NCBI RefSeq assembly: GCF_022695595.1
Contig: NZ_CP074380.1
Span: 3,608,001-3,672,000, forward strand
DNA length: 64,000 bases
Source: Streptomyces sp. MST-110588
Lineage (GTDB): Bacteria; Actinomycetota; Actinomycetes; Streptomycetales; Streptomycetaceae
Direction: 5' to 3'
Each line of letters starts with the position of its first letter. Position 1 is the stretch's first letter. Both the position numbers and the translations under genes were made by a program. Positions 1 to 8,311 of this stretch are shown piece after piece. The notes under the pieces are model-generated. The model did not search any database, had not been told where the DNA came from, and saw only the letters and a program-made list of their open reading frames with translations.

Positions 1-1229
1 ACCGGCAGTTCGACGAAACCTTCCAGCAGCGCCCCTTCCTGGCGGCGCAGCTCGTCCGGCGCGACCGTGAGCCGCAGTCCGGGGAAGCGCCGGAACAGCC
101 GCTCGGTGGCGACCTCCAGCTCCAGCCTGGCCAGGTTCGCGCCGATGCAGAAGTGCGGGCCCGCGCTGAAGGAGAGCTGCTTGGAGGCGTCGCGGGTGAT
201 GTCGAAGACCTCCGGGCGGGGGAAGACGGTCTCGTCCTGGTTGGCCGAGTCGACCGCCGGGATCACGCTGGTGCCCTGCGGAATCGTGTAGCCGTCCATG
301 GGGATGTCGGCGACCGCGTAGCGCAGCATCGACACCGAGGAGCCGACCAGCTTCCACCGCAGCATCTCCTCGATGGCGCCCGGCAGCAGTGACCGGTCGG
401 CCTTGAGGGCGGCCAGTTGCTCCGGGTGGGCCAGCAGCAGCGCCACGCCGCCGCCGAGCTGGGTGGCGGTCGTCTCGTAGCCGACCAGGAGCAGCAGCCG
501 GCACCACCACTGGAGCTCGTACTCGGCCAGTTGGCCGTCCTCCTCGTCCCGGACCCGGGTCATGGCGCTGACCAGGTCCTCACCCGGCTCGCGCCGCTTG
601 GCCTCGATCAGCTCGGCGATGTAGGCGTTCAGCTCGCGCATCGCCGCACCGATCTGCGGGCCGGTGTACCGGCTGACCGACAGGAAGTGGTCGGTCCACG
701 ACCGGAACCGCTCCATGTCGGCGTCGGGCACCCCGAGCAGCTCGCACATCACCCGGATGGGCAGCGGGAAGGCCAGTGTCTCGTTGAGGTCGACCGGACC
801 GCCGCGCCGCTCCATCTCGTCCAGCAGCTCGTCCACGACGCGCTCGACGAACGGGCGCATCGCCTCCACCCGGGCGGGGGTGAACGCCCGCATCACCAGG
901 CGTCGTACGCGGGTGTGCTCCGGCGGGTCGGGGTTGATGCGCGGGTCCTGGAACATCCTGTTGTTCCTGGAGATCCGGGCCGCGCCGGGCCGGTCGATGT
1001 TGCGGCTGAGCCGGTCGTCGGTCAGCAGCCGCCGTACGTCGGCGTACCGGGTGACCAGCACCGCCTCGTCACCACTGGGCAGCGTCACCGGGACCAGCGG
1101 CTCCGCGCGCAGCCCGGCCAGCTCCTCGGGCGGATCGAGCGGGCCCGGGCGCGGGAACGGGTAGGGGCACCGGGCCCGGGCAGATGCCTGCCCCGGCTCC
1201 CGGTCCTGCTCCGGCTCCTGCACTCGCAT
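1..1229 (-). CDS. Cytochrome P450 (3' end cut by window edge)
   Basis: A cytochrome P450 monooxygenase expected to hydroxylate or oxidise the polyketide or its sugars. My translation runs from ATG at 1229 off the left edge, reading ...GFVELPV at the end, so probably only a few residues are missing. The I-helix reads LLLLVGYETTATQ, the K-helix ExxR is EEMLR, and the haem loop is FSAGPHFCIG with the Cys ligand. The N-terminus (MRVQEPEQDREPGQ) is polar with no membrane anchor, as in soluble actinobacterial P450s. It is tandem with the P450 at 1248-2399 (18 bp gap) and clearly paralogous to it (shared EPLVPVTLPSGD and GYETTA blocks). Family assignment is certain; substrate is unknown. Confidence 0.93.
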   Translation of the reverse strand, partial: MRVQEPEQDREPGQASARARCPYPFPRPGPLDPPEELAGLRAEPLVPVTLPSGDEAVLVTRYADVRRLLTDDRLSRNIDRPGAARISRNNRMFQDPRINPDPPEHTRVRRLVMRAFTPARVEAMRPFVERVVDELLDEMERRGGPVDLNETLAFPLPIRVMCELLGVPDADMERFRSWTDHFLSVSRYTGPQIGAAMRELNAYIAELIEAKRREPGEDLVSAMTRVRDEEDGQLAEYELQWWCRLLLLVGYETTATQLGGGVALLLAHPEQLAALKADRSLLPGAIEEMLRWKLVGSSVSMLRYAVADIPMDGYTIPQGTSVIPAVDSANQDETVFPRPEVFDITRDASKQLSFSAGPHFCIGANLARLELEVATERLFRRFPGLRLTVAPDELRRQEGALLEGFVELP

Positions 1230-1247
1230 GCTGTACGCACCTTTCTG

Positions 1248-2399
1248 TCACCAGGTGACGGGAACTTCGGTGAACCCCTGGAAGAACAGGTCCTCTTGAC
1301 GGCTCAGCTCGGCACTGGGCACCGCCAGGCGCAGCCCGGGGAAGCGACGCAGCAGCGAGGACAGGGCGATCTGGAGCTCGGCGCGGGCCAGGGGCGCACC
1401 CACGCAGTAGTGCTGGCCGGTGCTGAAGGTGAGCTGCGGCCGTTCCGTACGGCCGAGTTCGACCTTGTGCGGGCAGCCGAACGCGGCCGGGTCGTGGTTG
1501 CCGACCTCCAGCGCGGGGATGACGCTCGTGCCCGCCGGCACGGTCTCCCCGGCGATCTCGATGTCCTCGGTGACGTAGCGGAGCATCGACAGCGACGAGC
1601 CGACCACCTGGCAGCGCAGCAGCTCCTCGACCGCGGCGGCCACGTCCGTGCCCTCGGCCAGGAACCGCTCCCGCAGCTCGGGGCGCTCCAGCAGCATGAC
1701 CGTACAGCCGGTGACCTGGCTGGCGGTGGTCTCGTACCCGGCGAGCAGCAGCAGTGTGGACCACCAGTGCAGCTCCTCCTCGGCCAGCCGGCCGTCGTCG
1801 GCGTCGCTGACCTCGATGAGGGCGCTGATCAGCGCGTCGTCCGGCTCGGCCCGCTTGCGTTCGATCAGCTCGCGCATGTACTCCCACGGCGGTGCGCTGG
1901 TGTCACCGAACCGCGCCTGCTCCGCCTCGGGCACCCCGAGCAGTTCGCAGATGATCCGGATGGTCAGCGGCCGGGAGAACGCGCGGTGCAGATCGACCGG
2001 AGCCCGGCCGTCGGCCGCGGCCGGGCCGTCGGCCAGCTCCGCCAGCAGGCTGTCGACGATCTCCTGGATACGGGGCCGGAAGCGCTCGACGCGGTGCGCG
2101 GTGAACGCCTTGCCGATCAGCCGCCGCATCCGGGTGTGGCCGGGCGGGTCCATGTCGACCTGGCGGTGGAAGACCTTGGTCTTCTCGGTGGTCATCCGGG
2201 CCACGCCCGGCCGGTTGCGGTTCTTGCTCACCCGGGGGTCGGCCAGTACGGCGCGGATGTCCTCGTACCGGGTGATCAGCAGGGCCTGGTCGCCGCTGGG
2301 CAGGGTGACCGGTACGAGCGGCTCGGCGTGCACGCCGGCCAGTTCCGCGGGCTGTGCGGTGGCCCCCTGCCAGGCGAAGGGGTAGCGCAGCGTCTTCAC
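1248..2399 (-). CDS. Cytochrome P450
   Basis: Soluble class I P450, 383 residues, normal length for the CYP105/107-like group. Visible landmarks are I-helix LLLLAGYETTASQ, K-helix EELLR, the meander, and the haem-binding loop FSTGQHYCVG. The typical acid-alcohol pair of the I-helix (AGxxT) is present as AGYETT. The stop lies 18 bp before the start of the neighbouring P450, and its own start is 13 bp after the stop of the methyltransferase at 2413, so all three are probably co-transcribed. It likely performs a tailoring oxidation. The electron donor could be the ferredoxin at 20528. Which of the three P450s acts on which carbon cannot be read from sequence. Confidence 0.94.
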   Translation of the reverse strand: MKTLRYPFAWQGATAQPAELAGVHAEPLVPVTLPSGDQALLITRYEDIRAVLADPRVSKNRNRPGVARMTTEKTKVFHRQVDMDPPGHTRMRRLIGKAFTAHRVERFRPRIQEIVDSLLAELADGPAAADGRAPVDLHRAFSRPLTIRIICELLGVPEAEQARFGDTSAPPWEYMRELIERKRAEPDDALISALIEVSDADDGRLAEEELHWWSTLLLLAGYETTASQVTGCTVMLLERPELRERFLAEGTDVAAAVEELLRCQVVGSSLSMLRYVTEDIEIAGETVPAGTSVIPALEVGNHDPAAFGCPHKVELGRTERPQLTFSTGQHYCVGAPLARAELQIALSSLLRRFPGLRLAVPSAELSRQEDLFFQGFTEVPVTW

Positions 2400-2412
2400 T
2401 GGATGCCTCCGA

Positions 2413-3480
2413 TCAGACCGGGCGGGCCTCGATGATGTGGTGCGGCGGTACGGTCGGCGTGGTGCCGACCAGCTCGAACCCGGCCTCGGCCAGCAGCCGC
2501 GTCCACTCCTTGCGGTTGCGCTCCTTGCTGCCGAGGCTGACGCCCATGGCGATGTCCATCGCCTTGCTGAAGTGCCAGTCGTTGCCGTCGGGCACCACGG
2601 CCTCGATGACGAACACCCGGCCCTCGGGCTTGCCCTCCAGTGCCTTCTTGATGTTCTTGAGGATCTTCACGCAGTTCTCGTCGTCCCAGTCGTGCATGAT
2701 CGCCTTGAGCAGGTAGGCGTCCGGGCCCTGGGGGATCGAGGCGAAGAAGTCCCCGACCACGCACTCGACGCGGTCCGCCACGCCCTGTGCCTCCAGCACC
2801 GGGGCGGCACCCTGGATCGCCGACGCCTGGTCGAACAGCACACCGCGGGCCTGCGGGTTCTTGGTGAGGACCGCCGAGAGCAACCGCCCCTGGCCGCCCG
2901 CGATGTCGGCGATCGTGGTGAACCGGCCGAAGTCGTACGCCTCGGCGATGGCGGCGGAGATGTCGCTGGTGCCGGTCATCGCCTTGTGGAAGACCTCGGC
3001 GTACTCCGGCCGCTCCTCCATGTACTCGAACCAGCCCTTGCCGCCACGGACCTTGGGCCCGGTGGGGCGGCCGGTGCGCAGGGTCTCCACCGCGTAGCCG
3101 AAGCAGTTCCAGATGCTCTCCTCGCCGTAGAGGTAGGCGAGGTAGCGCAGCGATCCGGGGATGTCGCTGCGCATGTACTGGCCGGTCTCCGTGAGGGTGA
3201 AGCGGCCGTCGGGCAGCTCCTCGTACAGGCCCACCGAGGCCGCGGCCCGCAGGAAGCGGTAGAGCATGCCGGGGTCGGTGCCGGTCGCGGCGGCGAGGTC
3301 GGCGACCTCGCGTGGGCCCTCGGTGAGGTGGTCGGCGACGCCCACCTGGGCGAGCACGCAGATCACCGACGAGATCATCTTTCCGGCCAGCAGCTTGAGT
3401 ACCTGCTGCTGCGGGCTGCCCTCGGGGCCGGTCGCCTGGCCGGTCGCCTGGCCGGCAGGGGCCGGGGTGCTCGTCGTCAT
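2413..3480 (-). CDS. SAM-dependent O-methyltransferase (TcmO/TcmN type)
   Basis: Probable polyketide O-methyltransferase, 355 residues. It has an N-terminal winged-helix dimerisation domain (about 30-110) and a C-terminal Rossmann domain with the SAM motif IADIAGGQGRLLSAVL and the family block LKAIMHDWDDENC, which carries the catalytic His-Asp region of small-molecule O-methyltransferases. I chose ATG at 3480 over an upstream ATG because GAGGAGAA sits just before it. It is transcribed toward the P450 pair and divergently from the DUF1772 gene at 3717, with a possible SARP site between them (3574-3591). A second, distant O-methyltransferase lies at 4214, so at least two hydroxyls or carboxyls are predicted to be methylated. 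Confidence 0.92.
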   Translation of the reverse strand: MTTSTPAPAGQATGQATGPEGSPQQQVLKLLAGKMISSVICVLAQVGVADHLTEGPREVADLAAATGTDPGMLYRFLRAAASVGLYEELPDGRFTLTETGQYMRSDIPGSLRYLAYLYGEESIWNCFGYAVETLRTGRPTGPKVRGGKGWFEYMEERPEYAEVFHKAMTGTSDISAAIAEAYDFGRFTTIADIAGGQGRLLSAVLTKNPQARGVLFDQASAIQGAAPVLEAQGVADRVECVVGDFFASIPQGPDAYLLKAIMHDWDDENCVKILKNIKKALEGKPEGRVFVIEAVVPDGNDWHFSKAMDIAMGVSLGSKERNRKEWTRLLAEAGFELVGTTPTVPPHHIIEARPV

Positions 3481-3573
3481 GGTTCTGGTTCTCCTCAAGG
3501 TCGGATGCGCCGCCAAGGCGCCGCGGTACGGGCTCTTGGGCGAGCAGCGTCGGCGGACCCTTTGGAGCGGCGA

Positions 3574-3591
3574 TCAAGCCCGCGTCGACCC
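3574..3591 (-). promoter_or_regulatory. Candidate SARP heptad direct repeat upstream of methyltransferase/P450 operon
   Basis: On the coding (minus) strand two heptads, TCGACGC and TTGATCG, start exactly 11 bp apart. This is the spacing SARP activators use on direct repeats. The site lies about 94 bp upstream of the ATG at 3480, in the divergent gap before 3717. The same T(T/C)GA-N7-T(T/C)GA layout occurs at 20460 and 38513, and a SARP gene lies at 48073. Functional assignment is inference. Confidence 0.4.
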
Positions 3592-3716
3592 GGTGTCCTC
3601 CTCCGTGGCGGCCCGGTGCCCCGGACCGCACCGGCCCGGTGTCACGTCCGCGTCCGCCCGGTGTCCCGCCAGCGGATCTCGAACCCGGCTCCAACGCACG
3701 GCCCGAGGTTGCTCCC

Positions 3717-4160
3717 ATGACACCTCTGATCAGCATCGCCGTCCTGGTCGGCTGCGGCGTCGTGGCCGGAGTGCTGTTCGCGGTCGCGCTCAGCGTCGTC
3801 CCGGCCTTCCTCGCCATGCCGCCCGCGGACTACGTACGGACGCATCAACTGGTGGGCCGGCACTTCGACAAGGTCATGCCGCCGCTGGTCCTGTGCAGCG
3901 TGGCCGCCGACATCGCCCTGGCCGTGCAGGACGCCGGGACGCGGGGCCTGTACCTGGCCGGCGCGCTGCTGCTGGCCGGGGTGTCGGTGGTCTCCCAGTT
4001 CGGCAACGTACCGATCAACCGCAAGGTCAAGGCGCTGACGCCCACCCGTCTGCCCGACGACTGGCAGGACCCGCGCCCGCGCTGGCGCGGCCTCCACCTC
4101 CTGCGCACCGCACTGGCCGTACTGGCCGCACTGGCCAACGCCTGTGCGGTCGTCCTCTAG
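3717..4160 (+). CDS. DUF1772 / anthrone-oxygenase-like membrane protein
   Basis: Small membrane protein of 147 residues with about four hydrophobic helices (ISIAVLVGCGVVAGVLFAVALS, VVPAFLA, ADIALAV..., LALAVLAALANACAVVL). The DUF1772 family hallmarks are a conserved NVPINRKVKAL block and a C-terminal W-rich segment. Members of DUF1772 in aromatic polyketide clusters have been linked to anthrone/quinone oxidation or spiro-ring chemistry; the role here is inference. I started it at ATG 3717 (GAGG upstream) rather than at the longer in-frame start, because the helix begins right after it. A paralogue sits inside the PKS block at 27220 and shares the NxPxNR motif. It precedes an O-methyltransferase on the same strand. 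Confidence 0.8.
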   Translation: MTPLISIAVLVGCGVVAGVLFAVALSVVPAFLAMPPADYVRTHQLVGRHFDKVMPPLVLCSVAADIALAVQDAGTRGLYLAGALLLAGVSVVSQFGNVPINRKVKALTPTRLPDDWQDPRPRWRGLHLLRTALAVLAALANACAVVL

Positions 4161-4213
4161 GCGCCGACAGGACCGGCCGACCTCCTCCACCCACCCAAGA
4201 GACAGGGGCACAC

Positions 4214-5248
4214 ATGGACTCGACCACCGGCACGGCGCTCACCGCCTCCGCGACGGACGTCAAGCGGCTGAGCAACGCCTTCTGCCACGCCAAACTGCTG
4301 CTCACCGCCGGTGAGCTGGGGCTTTTCGAAGACCTTGAGCAGCACGGGCCCTCCACCCAGGAGGAGCTGTCCGCCCGCGTGGGCCTGCATGCCCGTGCCG
4401 CCCGGGACTTCCTGCACGGCCTGGTCCTGCTCGGCCTCCTGGACCTGGAGGGGGACCGCTACCGCAACAGCCGGGCCGCCTCGGCGACGCTGGTGCCGGG
4501 CGCCCCCGACTACATCGGCGGCTTCCTGCACCGCGCCAACCACATGCTCTACCCGGCCTGGGCCAAGCTCACCGACGCCGTGACCAGCGGCCGGCCGCAG
4601 ACCGCGGGCGCCAAGGACGCCGGCGCGTTCCTGCGCATGCTCGGTGACCCGGCCCAGCGCGGGCAGTACCTCCAGATGATGGACTCCGCCAACGGCCTGG
4701 TCGCCCCGCACCTGGCCGAGGCGTACGACTGGCGACAGGTCGGCGACGTCCTGGACGTCGGGGGCTGCCGGGGCAACCTCGTCTCCCAGCTCCTGCTCCG
4801 CTTCCCCGGCCTGAAGGCATCGGTGTACGACCTGGCGCCGCTGGCCGGGGCGTTCGCGGAGCACACCGAGCGCCTGGGCGTGGCCGACCGGGCCACTTTC
4901 CACGCCGGGGACTTCTTCGCCGAGACGCCGCTGCCGGTCACCGCCGACGTCGTGGTCATGGGACACGTACTGCACAACTGGTCCCCGGAGCAGCGCGCCT
5001 ACCTGGTGAAGAAGGCGTACGCGGCCGTCCGCCCCGGTGGCGCGCTGCTGATCTACGACGCCGTCCTGCCCGAAGAGCCCGCGGACCTGGCGCGGACCCT
5101 GGTCAGCCTCAACATGCTGCTGGTCACCGAGGGCGGCTCGGAGTACACCGCCGCCGAGTGCGGCCGGTGGCTGTCCGAGGCGGGGTGCCAGGACGTCTCC
5201 ACCCGCCCGCTCGGCCCCACCGACACCCTGATCATCGGCCGCCGCTGA
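4214..5248 (+). CDS. SAM-dependent O-methyltransferase
   Basis: Second cluster O-methyltransferase, 344 residues, plant-COMT/bacterial acyl-O-MT fold. It has an N-terminal dimerisation winged helix (AKLLLTAGELGLFEDLEQHGP region) followed by SAM motif VLDVGGCRGNLVSQLL, an acidic VYDLAPLAG end-of-strand-2 residue, and GHVLHNWSPEQR, the usual His/Asn region near the active site. Compared with the methyltransferase at 2413 the aligned motifs differ widely, so they should act on different positions. The start at 4214 follows a GAGACAGGGG Shine-Dalgarno-like stretch. It is preceded by the DUF1772 gene (53 bp gap) and followed by the phosphatase after 47 bp. Confidence 0.92.
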   Translation: MDSTTGTALTASATDVKRLSNAFCHAKLLLTAGELGLFEDLEQHGPSTQEELSARVGLHARAARDFLHGLVLLGLLDLEGDRYRNSRAASATLVPGAPDYIGGFLHRANHMLYPAWAKLTDAVTSGRPQTAGAKDAGAFLRMLGDPAQRGQYLQMMDSANGLVAPHLAEAYDWRQVGDVLDVGGCRGNLVSQLLLRFPGLKASVYDLAPLAGAFAEHTERLGVADRATFHAGDFFAETPLPVTADVVVMGHVLHNWSPEQRAYLVKKAYAAVRPGGALLIYDAVLPEEPADLARTLVSLNMLLVTEGGSEYTAAECGRWLSEAGCQDVSTRPLGPTDTLIIGRR

Positions 5249-5252
5249 CACC

Positions 5253-5273
5253 GAGCCGGCTCACGCCCGGCTC
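5253..5273. other. Short intergenic hairpin
   Basis: A 7-bp inverted repeat, GAGCCGG and CCGGCTC, with a 7-nt loop lies between the methyltransferase stop and the phosphatase start. It is too short and lacks a U-tract, so it may be only an mRNA structural element. Confidence 0.3.
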
Positions 5274-5295
5274 CCGGAACCGACGAGGAAACCAA

Positions 5296-6123
5296 GTGCC
5301 CACTCACATACGCGCGTTCTCCCCCAATCGCCGCCAGGCGCTGGCCGGTATCGGCGCGGCCGTCCTGGGGCTCGCCGTCGGCGCCGCCCCGGCCGCGCGG
5401 GCCGCCCGGCGCCCGGCCACCGCCGCGTTCCCGCCGGACGACCCGCGCGCGCGGTTCGTCGACGTGGACGGCGCCTTCAACGTCCGGGACGTCGGCGGCT
5501 GGAAGGCCGCCTGCGGCGGCACGATCCACCAGCGCACGTTCTTCCGCGGCAGCACGCTCAGCCGGCTCAGTGACACCGGCGTCACCCAGCTCGCCGCCCT
5601 CAAGCTGTCCGTGGACGTCAACTTCCTCAGCCGCGCCGAAGTGGACAAGGGCAAGCCCGACCGGCTGCCCGCGGGCGTACGGACGGTACCGGCGCCGGTC
5701 GAGGACCCGGGTGGCGGTCACACCGGCGGCTTCGACACCACCAAGCCCGACGCGGGGGTGCTGGAGGAGTTCCGCGGCTACGTGACCTCCGCGCAGGCGC
5801 GCGGCTCCTTCGGACTCGCGGTGCGCGAGGTCGCGGCGCTGGACGGCAAGCCGTTCTACCTGCACTGCAACTCCGGTACGTACCGCACCGGCTGGGCCAC
5901 CGCCGTGCTGATGACGGCCCTCGGCGTGGACCGCGCCCAGGTCGACCAGGAATTCCTGCTCAGCAACCTCACCTTCGGCACCACCTACGCCTGGACGGAG
6001 TACCTGGACGCCGCCTTCCAGCAGGCCGATACCTCCTTCGGCTCCTTCGGCGGCTACCTCAGCCGTGGCCTGGGGGTGCGCGACGCCGACCTGCGGCGAC
6101 TGCGCCGGTCGCTGCTGGGCTGA
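5296..6123 (+). CDS. Tat-exported CX5R (tyrosine-phosphatase-like) phosphatase
   Basis: Predicted secreted phosphatase of the Y_phosphatase3 type (PF13350-like), 275 residues from GTG 5296, which follows GAGGAAA. Residues 11-38 look like a Tat signal: twin arginine in NRRQALAG, a hydrophobic run, then an AARAA cleavage region. The N-terminal family signature FNVRDVGGWK and the P-loop HCNSGTYRTG (C191, R197) give the cysteine-arginine catalytic pair. Family members dephosphorylate phosphotyrosine, phosphoinositides or small phosphates. Its presence in a cluster with two PEP-dependent phosphotransferase-like enzymes suggests, as inference, that it removes a protecting phosphate from the exported product, much as StrK does for streptomycin-phosphate. 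A housekeeping role is the alternative. Confidence 0.82.
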   Translation: MPTHIRAFSPNRRQALAGIGAAVLGLAVGAAPAARAARRPATAAFPPDDPRARFVDVDGAFNVRDVGGWKAACGGTIHQRTFFRGSTLSRLSDTGVTQLAALKLSVDVNFLSRAEVDKGKPDRLPAGVRTVPAPVEDPGGGHTGGFDTTKPDAGVLEEFRGYVTSAQARGSFGLAVREVAALDGKPFYLHCNSGTYRTGWATAVLMTALGVDRAQVDQEFLLSNLTFGTTYAWTEYLDAAFQQADTSFGSFGGYLSRGLGVRDADLRRLRRSLLG

Positions 6124-6156
6124 CCGCCGCCGCAGGACAAGCTGCCGCCGTACGGC

Positions 6157-6197
6157 AGAGGGGGGAAGGAGCACCGGCGGTGCTCCTTCCCCCCTCT
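6157..6197. terminator. Perfect 19-bp stem terminator between convergent genes
   Basis: Left arm agaggggggaaggagcacc (6157-6175), loop GGC (6176-6178), and an exact complementary right arm (6179-6197). It lies between the convergent phosphatase (ends 6123) and ketoreductase (ends 6250), so it can serve both strands. There is no U-tract, as is common in Streptomyces. A smaller hairpin, CTGCCG-N5-CGGCAG (6142-6158), abuts it. Confidence 0.88.
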
Positions 6198-6249
6198 GTG
6201 TCCCGCGCTCCAGGCCGGCCCGCGCCCGCGCTGCGCCCGGGTCCGTCGT

Positions 6250-7194
6250 TCAGACCCCGGCCGGTGCCCGCAGCCCGGCGGCCCAGAGGTCGGCCAGGGC
6301 GCCGGACAGCGTGCGCCTCGCCGCCCAGCCCAGCAGCTCACGGGCGGTGGCCGGGTCGACCCGCAGCCACTCGGCGGCGGCGCCGGGAGCGACCGGCCCG
6401 CCCGCCCCGGGTTCCCGCTCGGTGATCCGGGCCGGTACGCCGCTCAGCCGCACCAGGTCCCCGACCAGGTCACGGACCGGGTAGGCGTGTCCGGAGCCGA
6501 TGTTCACCACGCCCCGAGCGGTGGCGGACGCGGCGGCCACCACGGCGTCACCGAGGTCGCGTACGTCCAGGTAGTCGCGCTCGGCACGCAGCGGCGCCAA
6601 GGTGATCTCGGCCCGGGTCCCCGCCTCGCGTGCCTGGTGGAGCGCCTGCGCCACCTTCCCGACCAGGCTCTGCCGGTGCACGCCCGGGCCGACCGAGTTG
6701 GTCAGCCGGAGCACCAGGGCGTCCAGGCCGCTGTCCAGCACGGCCCGCGTGGCGGCCAGTTTGGCACGCCCGTACGCACCGGTCGGGCCGAGCGGGGAGC
6801 GCTCGGTCAGCGCCTGGCCGCGGGGCGTCGGCGCGTGTTCCATGACGGTGCCGAGATGGACGAGGCGGGCCGGCGCCGGGCGGGCGGCCAGGGCGGCCAG
6901 CAGGCGCGCGGTGAGCGTGCCGAACGAGGCGCGCATCCCCTCCTCGTCCAGCCCCCAGTAGCTGCCCGCCGCGTTCACCACCACGTCCGGCCCGTGGTCC
7001 GCCAGCAGGCGGCCGACGTCCGCGGGCGCGGCACGTACCACGTCCAGGGCCACCGCCGTCCGGGCGCCGGACACTTGGGCCGGGCGGCGGGAGACGGCGA
7101 CGACGTCCCAGCCGTGGTGCGCGAAGGCCGCGCAGATGTGCCTCCCTACGAAACCGGTTCCGCCGAACACCATGGCCCGGCCGGCGTTCTCCAT
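6250..7194 (-). CDS. NDP-hexose 4-ketoreductase (extended SDR)
   Basis: NAD(P)-dependent sugar reductase, 314 residues. The nucleotide-binding motif GGTGFVG is at the N-terminus, the NAAGSYWG loop follows, and the catalytic YGRAK (Tyr-x3-Lys) is in the middle. This is the standard architecture of dTDP-4-keto-6-deoxyhexose 4-ketoreductases in polyketide glycoside clusters (UrdR/OleU-like). ATG 7194 is supported by AAAGGAG 8 nt upstream. It is the last gene of a minus-strand sugar operon with the 3-ketoreductase and 2,3-dehydratase. A paralogous 4-ketoreductase lies at 24627, implying two sugars with separately set C4, or C4 reduction of one sugar and amination of another. Confidence 0.85.
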   Translation of the reverse strand: MENAGRAMVFGGTGFVGRHICAAFAHHGWDVVAVSRRPAQVSGARTAVALDVVRAAPADVGRLLADHGPDVVVNAAGSYWGLDEEGMRASFGTLTARLLAALAARPAPARLVHLGTVMEHAPTPRGQALTERSPLGPTGAYGRAKLAATRAVLDSGLDALVLRLTNSVGPGVHRQSLVGKVAQALHQAREAGTRAEITLAPLRAERDYLDVRDLGDAVVAAASATARGVVNIGSGHAYPVRDLVGDLVRLSGVPARITEREPGAGGPVAPGAAAEWLRVDPATARELLGWAARRTLSGALADLWAAGLRAPAGV

Positions 7195-7288
7195 CCGGTG
7201 CGCTCCTTTCCCTTCCCTCGCCCGGCCCCTGCGGGCCCGGTTCTCCTGCCCCACGCCCTGCGGTCCCTTCGCTGGTCCCGCGCCCCGT

Positions 7289-8311
7289 TCAGGCCTTGTG
7301 GGCGCGGGCGTCCTGCCTGATGTGGTCGATCAGCCGCGCCTGGGCCAGGCTCGCGGCCCGGTCCGCGTCACCGCGCACCGTCCCCGCGACCTCCGCGCGG
7401 AAGGCGGCCAGCACCGCCTGGAACTGGTCGTGCGGTGCCGTTTCGCTCTCCTCCGTACGGCCGTTGCGGGTGTGGCGCAGCACCGGCCTGTGGTCGGGGG
7501 GCGGGGTGAACGCCCGCTCGGCCCGCAGCTCACCGTCCGTACCGACGATCTCGTAGTGACAGCGGTACGGACGCCCGAAACCCCACTCCAACTGCGCCGT
7601 CACCCCCTGCGGGGACACCAGCAGGGCGCTTCCGCCGGTGTCCGTACCGTTCTCGTGACGCAGTACCGCCCCGGCCACCTCCAGGCCGTGGCCCAGGTGC
7701 AGCAGCGCGGCACGTACCGGATAGACCGCGGCGTCCAGCAGCGCTCCGCCGCCCAGGCCGGGGTCCAGGCGGATGTCCCCCTGGGGGCGGGCGGGCACGG
7801 TGAAGGCGGCGGAGAAGGACAGGGGTGTGCCGACGGCGCCTTCGGCGACCAGCCGCCGCACCTCAGCGTGCCGGCGGTGGTGCGCGAACATCATGCTCTC
7901 GCGCAGGACCAGGCCACGGCGGCGGGCCAGCTCCTGGAGCCGGACGACCGTGGCGGCGTCGGTGGCCAGGGGCTTTTCGACGAGTACGTGTTTCCCGGCG
8001 GCCAGCGCCCGTTCGGCCCAGGGCGCGTGCAGGGCGTTGGGCAGCGGGATGTAGACGGCGTCAACGCCGGGGCGGGCCAGCGCCGTTTCGTAATCCGGTG
8101 CGGTGTCCGCGCCGAAGCGCTCGGCGAACCGGGCGGCCCGCTGAGGGCTCCTGCTGGCCACCACGGCGATCTCCGTACCGGCGAACGCCTCCATGGCCGG
8201 CAGCATGCGGCGCCAGGCGATGTCGGCGGCGCCCAGGACCGCGAAGCGCAGCGCGACGTCCGGCGACGGTGACGCAGCACGCCGTGCGATGTGGGGTACG
8301 GGGCCGCTCAT
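7289..8311 (-). CDS. NDP-hexose 3-ketoreductase (Gfo/Idh/MocA family)
   Basis: Oxidoreductase of the GFO_IDH_MocA family, 340 residues. It has an N-terminal Rossmann fold (AVLGAADIAWRRMLPAM) and the family EKP motif in HVLVEKPLATDA, with a C-terminal alpha/beta domain. In deoxysugar pathways this enzyme reduces the 3-keto group produced by the 2,3-dehydratase, giving 2,6-dideoxy-4-ketohexose (OleW/SpnN/UrdT type). Start ATG 8311 overlaps the dehydratase stop by four bases (ATGA), which fixes the start and indicates translational coupling. The adjacent 2,3-dehydratase makes the function quite secure; axial versus equatorial outcome is not readable. Confidence 0.9.
   Translation of the reverse strand: MSGPVPHIARRAASPSPDVALRFAVLGAADIAWRRMLPAMEAFAGTEIAVVASRSPQRAARFAERFGADTAPDYETALARPGVDAVYIPLPNALHAPWAERALAAGKHVLVEKPLATDAATVVRLQELARRRGLVLRESMMFAHHRRHAEVRRLVAEGAVGTPLSFSAAFTVPARPQGDIRLDPGLGGGALLDAAVYPVRAALLHLGHGLEVAGAVLRHENGTDTGGSALLVSPQGVTAQLEWGFGRPYRCHYEIVGTDGELRAERAFTPPPDHRPVLRHTRNGRTEESETAPHDQFQAVLAAFRAEVAGTVRGDADRAASLAQARLIDHIRQDARAHKA

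Noticed and set aside
417..2435. 672-codon plus-strand open frame over the P450 pair
   Set aside because: Lies antisense to two clear P450s, with no recognisable motif and shadow-type composition. Same logic for 11133-14783, 15633-18515, 17795-20419, 33245-38662 and 39116-40978.
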